From: Pseudarthrobacter siccitolerans | GTDB taxonomy: Bacteria; Actinomycetota; Actinomycetes; Actinomycetales; Micrococcaceae | DNA: 64,000 nt | Reading direction: 5' to 3' | Assembly (NCBI RefSeq): GCF_001046895.1 | Contig: NZ_CAQI01000032.1 | Span: 122,608 to 186,607 of the forward strand | Part shown: positions 24,242-32,200 of the stretch, piece after piece | How the letters are laid out: each line of letters starts with the position of its first letter | Numbering within the stretch: the first letter of the stretch is position 1 | Notes under the pieces: generated by a model | The model's database searches: none | Told to the model about the DNA's origin: nothing | Seen by the model: the letters and a program-made list of their open reading frames with translations, nothing else | Program-made: the position numbers and the translations under genes

Positions 24242-25408
24242 ATGGAAACCATCAACAGCAAGCTGCTCAACTGGGCGTCCATCCTGGACGACCAGACGCG
24301 CGAGCAGGCCGTGATGACGGCCGGACTGCCGTTCATCTACCCGCACCTGGCGCTGATGCCCGACGCCCACCTGGGCAAAGGCGCCACCGTTGGCTCCGTG
24401 ATCCCCACACTGCACGCGATCATCCCGGCAGCAGTGGGCGTGGATATTGGCTGCGGGATGATCGCCGTCCAGACGCAGTACTCGCTGGCGGACCTGCCGA
24501 AGGACCGCAAGAAACTCCGGGAAGACATCGAGCGGGTCATTCCCCTCTCCGCAGGGCACAACAACAGGACGGTGCTGCCGACGGCCGGGCCGCGGATCGC
24601 GGAGCTGAAGCAATTAGCCTCGAAAGCGGGGTTCAACCCCGCCCAGTACGTGGCCAAGTGGGAGCTGCAGCTGGGTTCCCTGGGCTCGGGCAACCACTTC
24701 ATCGAGGTCTGTGCCGATGAGGCTGATGCCGTCTGGCTGTTCCTGCACTCCGGTTCACGCGGCGTCGGCAACAAGATCGCCCAGCATCACATCGGCGTCG
24801 CCCAGCACGTATCCCGGAAGCACCAGATCCACCTGCCCCACCCGGACCTGGCCTACCTCGACGAGGGCACGCCGCAGTTCGACCGCTACATGGCGGAGCT
24901 GCGCTGGGCCCAGCACTTCGCGCTCCTGAACCGGGAGGAAATGATGGACCGCGTCAGCACGCAGTTCGGCCGCTGGGCGGGCGGCAAGGTGCAGGAACGC
25001 GAAAGGATCAACTGCCACCACAACTTCACCCAGCAGGAGACCCACTACGGCCGGTCCGTCTGGGTGTCACGGAAAGGCGCAATCCAAGCCGGCCCCGGTG
25101 ATCCCGGGCTGATCCCCGGTTCCATGGGGACGGCGTCGTACGTGGTGGAAGGCCTGGGCGACCCTGCATCCCTGAACTCCTCCCCGCACGGGGCCGGCCG
25201 GGAGTACTCACGCAACGCGGCCCGCAGGACCTTCAGCCTGGACGAGCTGAAGAAGGCCATGCGCGGGATCGAGTTCCGGGCTTCGGAGGCTTTCATCGAT
25301 GAAATCCCGGCTGCCTACAAACCCATCGACCAGGTGATGCAGGACGCCGCAGACCTCGTGAAGGTCCGGCACAAGCTGCGGCAACTGATCAACGTCAAGG
25401 GCAACTGA
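24242..25408 (+). CDS. rtcB: RtcB family RNA ligase
   Basis: A 388-residue GTP-dependent RNA ligase that joins 3'-phosphate or cyclic phosphate ends to 5'-OH ends. Metal and catalytic residues are all visible: Cys71 in VDIGCGM, His152 in GSGNHF, His169 in LHSGSRG, the NCHHNF block near 260 and the guanylated His316 in SPHGAGREYSR. Length is that of bacterial RtcB (about 390-410). GGGAGG lies 5-6 nt before the ATG. No archease, RtcA cyclase or RtcR regulator is adjacent. It converges on the Hpt-like gene 8 bp away. Confidence 0.93.
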   Translation: METINSKLLNWASILDDQTREQAVMTAGLPFIYPHLALMPDAHLGKGATVGSVIPTLHAIIPAAVGVDIGCGMIAVQTQYSLADLPKDRKKLREDIERVIPLSAGHNNRTVLPTAGPRIAELKQLASKAGFNPAQYVAKWELQLGSLGSGNHFIEVCADEADAVWLFLHSGSRGVGNKIAQHHIGVAQHVSRKHQIHLPHPDLAYLDEGTPQFDRYMAELRWAQHFALLNREEMMDRVSTQFGRWAGGKVQERERINCHHNFTQQETHYGRSVWVSRKGAIQAGPGDPGLIPGSMGTASYVVEGLGDPASLNSSPHGAGREYSRNAARRTFSLDELKKAMRGIEFRASEAFIDEIPAAYKPIDQVMQDAADLVKVRHKLRQLINVKGN

Positions 25409-25416
25409 GGGCCGGC

Positions 25417-25836
25417 TCAGTCGAGGTCCGGCTTCTTCTTCAAGGTTGCCTGGAGCAGATAGGTGGTCTGCCGGCTGCACTGTTTGATCCGGCGGAGGTG
25501 GGCAGCGGCCAACTGGGGCAGTGCCACCGCGGGATCGGCACCGAGGATGTCATGGCGCATGGCTTGCTCCAGGTCGATGGCCAAGCCCGCCAGCCGTTCC
25601 GCGCCCACCATCTGGCTTGACGTCTTGAGGCTGAGGACTGCATCCATGGCTCCGGTGACATCCCCGGTGGTCAGCGTCTGCCGCAGCTTCTCGTTCCGTT
25701 CCGGCAGGTTGGCGATGAAGTTCTGCACGAATACTTTCCAGACGCCCTCATCGTCGTCGAGTTCTTCGCGCAGTCTTTCCAGCACGGACGGGTCCAGGAG
25801 CGGTGCATAACCGTCGCCCTGTGTCACGGCCGCCAC
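25417..25836 (-). CDS. Degenerate Hpt-domain protein
   Basis: 139 residues, mostly helical. The core resembles a histidine phosphotransfer domain: LREELDDDEGVWKVFVQNFIANLPER, then AVLSLKTSSQMVGAERLAGLAIDLEQAM, then helices to the C-terminus. In canonical Hpt domains the second block reads H-x-L-K-G-S; here the acceptor position is Leu68 (VLSLKTSS), so phosphotransfer by histidine is not possible. Start is probably GTG 25836; GTG 25827 is an alternative. Followed upstream by a 290-bp spacer leading to the next operon, with no supported ORF. Weak homology; other helical bundles are possible. Confidence 0.6.
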   Translation of the reverse strand: MAAVTQGDGYAPLLDPSVLERLREELDDDEGVWKVFVQNFIANLPERNEKLRQTLTTGDVTGAMDAVLSLKTSSQMVGAERLAGLAIDLEQAMRHDILGADPAVALPQLAAAHLRRIKQCSRQTTYLLQATLKKKPDLD

Positions 25837-26126
25837 CCGCGGTCAACCACGACGGCGGACAGAACCGGATAACGCACATGCCTGCACAGCTCGATACCCA
25901 TGACCTGCCCCTATAAGTCAATTCGCTTATGAGCCTCCCCAGCAGGACTTTTATGGACGCTACGTGGAAGGGGAGCGGGAAGCACGAGTAGTGAGTACTC
26001 GAATCTTGCGTCCAGGGCACAGCCGGGGCTCCAAGTGGTGCAGCGGAATATGACGCTAGATGAACCTTCGTGACCCCCCGTTTCCGCGTCATTGAACGGG
26101 TTTGGGTCACTCCCTATGGTGAAACA

Positions 26127-27287
26127 ATGACTAGTTCCAAGCCCGGGATGACCCGCATCGTGGCAGGCGAAAGCGCGGTTCCCCAGCGCAAGCGTGCTAC
26201 CGAGGCTGTCCTGGCCATCGGGCTGGTCCTGCTGATCGCCCTCGGCGCCGTGGTGGCATCCACTGTTTCCCGCAATACCGAAGCCCAGGCGGTTGAACCC
26301 ACGCCCGCCGCGGAACTGAAGCTGGGCTATTTTGGCAACGTCACGCACGCGCCCGCCCTGGTGGGCGTCAAGCAGGGCTTCCTGGCCGAAGCGCTGGGGA
26401 GCACCGCGCTCAGCACCGAGACCTTCAATGCCGGTCCTGCAGCCATCGAGGCGCTGAATGCCGGCGCCATCGATGCCGCCTACATCGGCCCCAACCCGGC
26501 CATCAACTCGTTCGTCAAGAGCCAGGGGAAGTCCGTCCGGATCGTGGCCGGGGCTGCGGCCGGAGGTGCGCAACTGGTGGTCAAACCGGAGATCAACTCG
26601 GCTGCGGGCCTCTTGGGCAAGACCCTGGCTTCCCCGCAGCTGGGCGGCACCCAGGATGTGGCCCTGCGAGCCTGGCTCGCGGACCAGGGCTATAAAACCA
26701 ACGTGGACGGCAGCGGCGACGTCGCCATCAACCCCACCGAAAACGCCCAGGCCCTGAAGCTGTTCCAGGACGGAAAGCTCGACGGCGCCTGGTTGCCTGA
26801 GCCCTGGGCGTCACGCCTGGTGCTCCAGGCCGGTGCGAAGGTGCTGGTGGACGAAAAGGACCTCTGGGACGGAACGGGCACCGGCAAGCCGGGCGAGTTC
26901 CCCACCACCATCCTGATCGTGAACCAGAAGTTCGCCGCCGACCACCCCGACACCGTCAAAGCTCTCCTGGCCGGCCACGCGAAGTCGGTGGCATGGCTGA
27001 ACGAAGCGCCTGCCGCGCAGAAGGCCTCCGTCATCAATTCGGCCCTGCAGGAATCAGCAGGCGCGGCACTGCCCGACGACGTCCTCGCCCGGTCCCTGGC
27101 CAACATCACCTACACCCTGGACCCGCTGGCCGGAAGCTACCCCCGGCTGCTGCAGGACGGCGTGGAGGCCGGCACCACCAAGCAGGCCGACCTCAACGGA
27201 CTCTTCGACCTCCGCGCTCTGAACGAGGTCACCGCCGCCACAGGCAGCACCACCAGGATTTCCGCCGCCGGCCTCGGCCAGAACTGA
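26127..27287 (+). CDS. NitT/TauT-type ABC transporter, substrate-binding protein
   Basis: A 386-residue binding protein of the SsuA/TauA/NrtA group. A single hydrophobic segment (VLAIGLVLLIALGAVVAST) anchors it near the N-terminus; no lipobox Cys is present. The family pattern is seen in LGYFGNVTHAPALVGVKQGFL, then FNAGPAAIEALNAGAIDAAYIGPNP, then GAWLPEPWASRL. Ligand could be sulfonate, sulfate ester, taurine or nitrate. ATG 26127 is preferred to the upstream 26070. First of three genes; the position inside the sulfur region suggests a sulfur source. Confidence 0.85.
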   Translation: MTSSKPGMTRIVAGESAVPQRKRATEAVLAIGLVLLIALGAVVASTVSRNTEAQAVEPTPAAELKLGYFGNVTHAPALVGVKQGFLAEALGSTALSTETFNAGPAAIEALNAGAIDAAYIGPNPAINSFVKSQGKSVRIVAGAAAGGAQLVVKPEINSAAGLLGKTLASPQLGGTQDVALRAWLADQGYKTNVDGSGDVAINPTENAQALKLFQDGKLDGAWLPEPWASRLVLQAGAKVLVDEKDLWDGTGTGKPGEFPTTILIVNQKFAADHPDTVKALLAGHAKSVAWLNEAPAAQKASVINSALQESAGAALPDDVLARSLANITYTLDPLAGSYPRLLQDGVEAGTTKQADLNGLFDLRALNEVTAATGSTTRISAAGLGQN

Positions 27288-27319
27288 TCCATCCCCACCA
27301 CCTACCTAAGGACGGCACC

Positions 27320-28045
27320 ATGCCAGTCGTACTGGAAAACCTGGGCAAGCGCTTCGGCGACGGCGCCCCGGTGCTGGACGACGTCAACGCCAACATCGGC
27401 CAGGGCGAGTTCGTTGCCCTCCTCGGTGCCTCCGGCTGCGGCAAATCCACCCTGCTGAACATCATCGCAGGACTCGAAGCGCCGACGTCGGGCGCCCTCG
27501 AGGTGCCCAGCGACGGTGCCGCATTTATGTTCCAGGACGCCGCGCTGTTCCCCTGGCTCACGGCCCGGGAGAACATCGAACTGGCACTCAAACTGCGCGG
27601 CATGGGCAAGGCCGAACGAAAAGCGAAGGCGCAGGAGCTCCTTGAACTTGTGCACCTCGGCACCGCCGGGGACAAGCGCCCCCACGAGCTCTCCGGCGGC
27701 ATGCGCCAGCGCGTCTCCCTGGCCCGTTCCCTGGCACAGGACCGGCAGCTGCTGCTCATGGACGAGCCGTTCGCCGCCCTGGACGCCATCACCCGCGACC
27801 TGCTGCACGACGAACTGGAGCGCATCTGGAAGGAAACCGGGCGCACCATCGTCTTCGTGACCCACAACGTCCGCGAGGCCGTCCGGCTGGGCCAGCGCGT
27901 GCTGCTGCTGTCCTCCCGCCCGGGCCGCGTTGTCCAGGAATGGGCAGTCACCGAGGAACACCGAACCGACGCCGGGCTTGCCGGCCAGCTGACCGGGGTC
28001 ATCACCGCCCGGCTGCGTGAGGAGATTCGCCGCCATGCCAAGTAA
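27320..28045 (+). CDS. NitT/TauT-type ABC transporter, ATPase
   Basis: A 241-residue SsuB/TauB-like ATPase. Walker A GASGCGKST (36-44), Q-loop MFQDAALFPWLT, signature LSGGMRQ (124-130), Walker B LLLMDEPFAALD near 145-154 and the switch His in VTHNVREA. The LFPW and DEPFAALD segments are characteristic of the nitrate/sulfonate/taurine class. It starts 32 bp after the binding protein and overlaps the permease start by 11 bp. Confidence 0.92.
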   Translation: MPVVLENLGKRFGDGAPVLDDVNANIGQGEFVALLGASGCGKSTLLNIIAGLEAPTSGALEVPSDGAAFMFQDAALFPWLTARENIELALKLRGMGKAERKAKAQELLELVHLGTAGDKRPHELSGGMRQRVSLARSLAQDRQLLLMDEPFAALDAITRDLLHDELERIWKETGRTIVFVTHNVREAVRLGQRVLLLSSRPGRVVQEWAVTEEHRTDAGLAGQLTGVITARLREEIRRHAK

Positions 28046-29075
28046 GTCGTTGTCCGGTTCCGCGCCCGGTGCCGCCCCCGCCCCTTTGCCGGACCGCTTT
28101 CGTCCTGCGGACGAAGCGGCCGGCTCCGACAGGCCCGATGCCACTCCCTGGGCGGCACCGGGCGCTGCACCTGCATCCACTCAGCATGTCCATGCCGCTT
28201 TGACGCGGACTTCCACGGGGCACGAGGACCTGCGGGAACTTGAGTCCGGGCTGGACTCCCTGCAGTCCGACGCCGACCGTAAACACCGGATCGACTGGAG
28301 CCGTGTGCTCCTGCCCATCGCCGCGCTGGTGGTTTTGGTGCTCATCTGGCAGTTCTACGTCTCGCTCGGCGTGAAGCGCCGCGACCTGGTGCCTGGCCCG
28401 CTGGACGTGCTGACCCAGATGGGCGTGCTCTGGAACGAGGGCAAGCTCCAGGAAGCAGTGTGGACCTCCATGCAGCGCGGTGTTGTCGGCTTTGTGATCA
28501 GCGTGGCCATCGCAACCCCTGTTGGTTTACTGCTGGCCCAGGTTGCCCCGTTGCGCCGGGCTTTCGGGCCGCTGATTTCCGGCCTGCAGGTGCTCCCGTC
28601 CGTGGCGTGGGTCCCGGCGGCCATCATCTGGTTCGGCCTGACCGACGCCACCGTGTACTTCGTGATTTTTATGGGCGCCATTCCGTCCATCATCAACGGG
28701 CTCATTTCCGGCGTGGACCAGATCCCGCCGCAGTACAGGCGCGTCGGCACTGTCCTGGGCGCCTCCCGGCTCGAGATGGCGCTGCAGATCATCCTTCCCG
28801 CCGCGCTGCCGGGTTACCTGGGCGGCCTCAAGCAGGGCTGGGCGTTCTCCTGGCGCTCGCTGATGGCGGCGGAAATCATTGCCGTGGGCGGCACCATCGG
28901 GTTCGGCCTCGGCTCGCTGCTGGACCAGGGACGGATCCTGTCCGACATGACTGTGGTGATGGCGGCGATCCTGCTGATCCTCGCCGTTGGCATCCTGATC
29001 GAGCTGCTGGTGTTCGCGCCGATTGAGAAGCGTCTCCTGCGCAGCCGGGGCCTCCTCTCGGGGAGTACCCGCTAA
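28035..29075 (+). CDS. NitT/TauT-type ABC transporter, permease
   Basis: 346 residues. Residues 1-90 are a Pro/Ala-rich, non-membrane extension absent from most SsuC proteins; the membrane part begins at LLPIAALVVLVLIWQFYV and contains six helices and the coupling motif GASRLEMALQIILPAALP. GGAG lies 9 nt before ATG 28035, which overlaps the ATPase stop; an upstream in-frame ATG at 28017 is less well placed. Followed by a 17-bp perfect hairpin. Confidence 0.9.
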   Translation: MPSKSLSGSAPGAAPAPLPDRFRPADEAAGSDRPDATPWAAPGAAPASTQHVHAALTRTSTGHEDLRELESGLDSLQSDADRKHRIDWSRVLLPIAALVVLVLIWQFYVSLGVKRRDLVPGPLDVLTQMGVLWNEGKLQEAVWTSMQRGVVGFVISVAIATPVGLLLAQVAPLRRAFGPLISGLQVLPSVAWVPAAIIWFGLTDATVYFVIFMGAIPSIINGLISGVDQIPPQYRRVGTVLGASRLEMALQIILPAALPGYLGGLKQGWAFSWRSLMAAEIIAVGGTIGFGLGSLLDQGRILSDMTVVMAAILLILAVGILIELLVFAPIEKRLLRSRGLLSGSTR

Positions 29076-29096
29076 GCCAGCCCCCGCACTGACCTC

Positions 29097-29137
29097 CAGC
29101 AAAGCCCGACGGCGACTCCCGCCGTCGGGCTTTGCTG
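29097..29137 (+). terminator. Hairpin ending the ABC transporter operon
   Basis: CAGCAAAGCCCGACGGC (29097-29113) pairs perfectly over 17 bp with 29121-29137; loop GACTCCC. No T-tract beyond the stem's own TTT. Confidence 0.8.
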
Positions 29138-29160
29138 TGTCCGTACGGCGCAGCGCCGGT

Positions 29161-29240
29161 ACGTTACGCAGCGTTACCTTACGTGACCTGTTGTTGCTCG
29201 GCCTTTGTGGGCGATTGTGACGCGGCCCTACCGTTGATTC
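29161..29240 (+). promoter_or_regulatory. cysG promoter region with GTTAC repeats
   Basis: -35 TTGTGG (29205-29210), 18 bp, -10 TACCGT (29229-29234), 6 nt, ATG 29241: the same layout as sirA. Upstream lie ACGTTAC (29161), GCGTTAC (29171) and TTACGTGAC, possible activator sites; CGTTACGC also occurs at 17775-17782 over the CbiX -10 element. Confidence 0.6.
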
Positions 29241-30506
29241 ATGGCAATTCAGGATATCTATCCCACAGCACTGCGCCTCCTCGGCCGCCCCGTGCTGGTG
29301 GTGGGCGGCGGCCCCGTTGCTGCGCGCCGGGCCAAGGGGCTGCTCGACGCCGGTGCCCGGGTCACCGTCGTGGCTCCCGTTGCCTCCGCCGCGCTCCGGG
29401 AACTGGCCGACGCCGGACTCCTCACCTGGGAGCCGCGCACCTACTCTTCCTCCGACGTCGACGGCGTCTGGTTCGTCCAGACCGCCACCGGTGATTCCGC
29501 CGTGGACGCCCAGGTTTCAGCCGACGCCGAGGCGCAGCGCATCTGGTGCGTGAACGCCTCCGACCATGAAGCCTCAGCCGCCTGGACCCCAGCCGTTGCA
29601 GAAGTGGACGACATCAAGATCGCCGTCAACGCCGGGGGAGACCCGCGCCGCGCCATGGCCGTGCGTGACGCCGTCGCCACCGCCCTCGAAACCGGAGACC
29701 TTCCCCTGCGCCGCCGCCGTGCCGCCCGCAATGGGTCGGTTGCCCTGGTGGGCGGCGGCCCCGGCGACACCGGCCTCATCACCGTCCGGGGCCGCCGCCT
29801 GCTGGGTCAGGCGGACGTGGTGGTCGCAGACCGGCTCGGCCCTCGCGACCTGCTCAACGAACTCGCCCCGGATGTCCGCATCATCGAGGTTGGCAAGACA
29901 CCCGGCCACCACCCCGTGCCGCAGGCTGGCATCAACCGGATCCTCGTGGAGGAAGCCCTCAAGGGCCACCGCGTAGTCCGGCTCAAGGGCGGCGACCCGT
30001 ACGTCCTGGGCCGCGGCGGCGAGGAAGCCGAATACTGCCGCCAGCACGGCGTCGAGGTTGAAGTGGTTTCCGGCGTCACCTCCGCGATTTCCGTCCCCGC
30101 CGCAGCCGGCATCCCCGTTACGCACCGCGGCCTCGCCAAGGGCTTCAGCGTGGTGACCGGCCATGAGGAACTGTCCGAAGTTCCGGCCCGCCCTGACCAC
30201 ACCGTGGTGCTGCTCATGGGTGTGGGCCAGCTGCGCGAATCCGCGTCCGCGCTGGGCAAAGCCGGCATGCCGGCAGACACCCCGGTTGGTATCGTGGAGA
30301 ACGGTTACCTGCCCAACCAGCGCGTCACCATCGGCACCCTCGGTTCCATCGCGGACCAGGCGGAAGCCGCCGGTGTGGCCAACCCGGCAGTCATAGTCAT
30401 CGGTGACGTGGTGCGCGTGAGCCCGTTCGCGCCGTCGCACTTCAAAACCGCTGATTACGGAACCACCACCCCGAACAGCCCCCGCAAGACCTCCGTCACC
30501 ACCTGA
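29241..30506 (+). CDS. cysG: Bifunctional siroheme synthase (precorrin-2 dehydrogenase + uroporphyrinogen-III methyltransferase)
   Basis: 421 residues. Residues 1-155 form a SirC/Met8-type NAD-binding domain (VLVVGGGPVAARRAKGLLDAGARVTVVAP) that oxidises precorrin-2. From about residue 164 there is a SUMT domain: ALVGGGPGDTGLITVRG, VVADRLGPRDLL, GKTPGHHPVPQ, VVRLKGGDPYVLGRGGEE and SGVTSAISVPAAAGIPVTHR. The usual central ferrochelatase part of enterobacterial CysG is reduced, so iron insertion is probably left to the CbiX-type protein at 17791. Leaderless promoter shared in design with sirA. Confidence 0.92.
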   Translation: MAIQDIYPTALRLLGRPVLVVGGGPVAARRAKGLLDAGARVTVVAPVASAALRELADAGLLTWEPRTYSSSDVDGVWFVQTATGDSAVDAQVSADAEAQRIWCVNASDHEASAAWTPAVAEVDDIKIAVNAGGDPRRAMAVRDAVATALETGDLPLRRRRAARNGSVALVGGGPGDTGLITVRGRRLLGQADVVVADRLGPRDLLNELAPDVRIIEVGKTPGHHPVPQAGINRILVEEALKGHRVVRLKGGDPYVLGRGGEEAEYCRQHGVEVEVVSGVTSAISVPAAAGIPVTHRGLAKGFSVVTGHEELSEVPARPDHTVVLLMGVGQLRESASALGKAGMPADTPVGIVENGYLPNQRVTIGTLGSIADQAEAAGVANPAVIVIGDVVRVSPFAPSHFKTADYGTTTPNSPRKTSVTT

Positions 30507-30510
30507 AACC

Positions 30511-30572
30511 CATCGACTGCTCCATAACTGCCGTTATGACGGTTCAAAACGGCATCTACGGAGCAATCGATG
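30511..30572. repeat. 62-bp imperfect palindrome between cysG and fprA
   Basis: Arms of 25 nt (30511-30535, beginning CATCGACTGCTCC, and 30548-30572, ending GGAGCAATCGATG) match at 21 of 25 positions, loop of 12 nt. The in-frame ATG at 30570 is part of the right arm. It lies 4 bp after the cysG stop and may end that transcript. Confidence 0.7.
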
Positions 30573-30593
30573 CAGAAGAAAAGGAACACAGCC

Positions 30594-32060
30594 GTGTCAT
30601 CAAGCACCACCGTAGGTTCTGCCGACCGTCCGCTGCGCGTCGCCGTCGTGGGCTCCGGCCCGGCAGGCGTCTACGCCGCGGACATCCTCACCAAGAGTGA
30701 AGCTGTCAAGAGCGGCGAGCTGACCGTAAGCATCGACCTCTTTGACCGCTACCCGGCACCCTACGGCCTGATCCGCTACGGCGTGGCCCCGGACCACCCC
30801 CGCATCAAGGGCATCGTCAACGCCCTGCACAAGGTCCTGGACCGCGGCGACATCCGCTTCTTCGGCAACGTGGACTACGGAACGGACCTCACCATCGAGG
30901 ACCTGCGCACCCACTACGATGCCGTGATCTTCGCCACCGGCGCCATCAAGGACGCGGACCTGAACATCCCGGGCATCGAGCTGGACGGCTCCTACGGCGG
31001 CGCGGACTTCGTCTCCTGGTACGACGGCCACCCCGACGTTCCCCGCGAATGGCCCCTCGAGGCCAAGGAAATCGCCGTGATCGGCAACGGCAACGTGGCA
31101 CTGGACGTGGCACGTGTCCTGTCCAAGCACGCCGACGACCTGCTGGTTTCCGAAATCCCGGACAACGTCTACGCCGGACTGAAGGCTTCGCCGGTCACCG
31201 ACGTGCACGTCTTCGGCCGCCGGGGCCCGGCCCAGGTCAAGTTCACCCCGCTGGAGCTGCGCGAGCTGTCCCACTCCAAGGACGTGGACATCATCCTGTA
31301 CCCGGAGGACTTCGAGTTCGACGAGGAATCGGACCGCCAGATCCAGACGAACAACCAGACCAAGACCATGGTGGGCACGCTCACCAACTGGATCGCCGAG
31401 CAGCCCGAGGACCTCTCCGAGCTCAAGGCTTCCCGCCGCCTGCACCTGCACTTCCTGCACAGCCCGGTGGAGATCTATGACGACGCCGAGACGCCGGGCA
31501 AGGTGGCCGGCATCAAGTTCGAGCGCACCGAGCTGGACGGCACGGGCAACGCCCGTGGCACCGGCGAGTTCGTGGACTACCCGGTCCAGGCCGTGTACCG
31601 CGCCATCGGCTACTTCGGCTCCGCCCTGCCGGAGATCGAGTTCGACCACAAGAAGGGTGTCATCCCGAACGACGGCGGCCGCGTCCTGGACGCCTCCGGC
31701 ACCCACGTGCCCGGCGTCTACGCCACGGGCTGGATCAAGCGCGGACCCGTCGGCCTGATCGGCCACACCAAGGGCGACGCCCTCGAGACCGTCACCTACC
31801 TGCTGGAAGACCGCGAGAACCTTCCGGTTGCCAGCGTTCCCGAGGCTGACGCCGTCGTCGAACTCCTGGACGCCCGCGGCGTGAAGTTCACCAGCTGGGA
31901 AGGCTGGCTGGCCCTGGACGCCCACGAGCTCGCCCTCGGCGCAGCCGCCACCGAATCCGGCGGTTCGCACGGTGTTGAGGTCAGGCGCGAGCGCATCAAG
32001 GTGGTGCCGCGCGAGGACATGGTTGCCATCTCCCGCGACGGTGTCGCTGCGCAGGTCTAG
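30594..32060 (+). CDS. fprA: Ferredoxin-NADP reductase, FprA/adrenodoxin reductase type (copy 1)
   Basis: About 488 residues; transfers electrons from NADPH through FAD to ferredoxin. FAD motif GSGPAGVYAADIL, then DRYPAPYGLIRYGVAPDHP, the NADP motif GNGNVALDVARVL, FGRRGPAQVKFT, and the C-terminal VYATGWIKRGPVGLIGHTKGDA. The upstream in-frame ATG (30570) lies in a palindrome; GTG 30594 has AAGGA upstream and aligns with the start of the second copy at 49609. The position right after cysG suggests it supplies reduced ferredoxin to SirA. A close paralogue is at 49609. Confidence 0.9.
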   Translation: MSSSTTVGSADRPLRVAVVGSGPAGVYAADILTKSEAVKSGELTVSIDLFDRYPAPYGLIRYGVAPDHPRIKGIVNALHKVLDRGDIRFFGNVDYGTDLTIEDLRTHYDAVIFATGAIKDADLNIPGIELDGSYGGADFVSWYDGHPDVPREWPLEAKEIAVIGNGNVALDVARVLSKHADDLLVSEIPDNVYAGLKASPVTDVHVFGRRGPAQVKFTPLELRELSHSKDVDIILYPEDFEFDEESDRQIQTNNQTKTMVGTLTNWIAEQPEDLSELKASRRLHLHFLHSPVEIYDDAETPGKVAGIKFERTELDGTGNARGTGEFVDYPVQAVYRAIGYFGSALPEIEFDHKKGVIPNDGGRVLDASGTHVPGVYATGWIKRGPVGLIGHTKGDALETVTYLLEDRENLPVASVPEADAVVELLDARGVKFTSWEGWLALDAHELALGAAATESGGSHGVEVRRERIKVVPREDMVAISRDGVAAQV

Positions 32061-32079
32061 CGCTTTTCTAAGTCAAATC

Positions 32080-32114
32080 AGTGGGATGGGCATTTCTGCC
32101 CATCCCACTTTTTT
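32080..32114 (+). terminator. Rho-independent terminator of fprA copy 1
   Basis: AGTGGGATGGGCA (32080-32092), loop TTTC, perfect complement to 32109, then six T (32109-32114). The best classical terminator in the window. Confidence 0.93.
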
Positions 32115-32200
32115 GGCTCATAAAGTAAATTCATTGGACAAACATCTTCCGGCTCCGCTCTGCCGCTCCTGTCCGGCCTGCCCTCATCAAAGGACCTTCC

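Noticed and set aside
25837..26126. Riboswitch upstream of the sulfonate-type transporter
   Set aside because: I looked for SAM- or cysteine-type conserved pairings in this 290-bp spacer and saw none that I could support.
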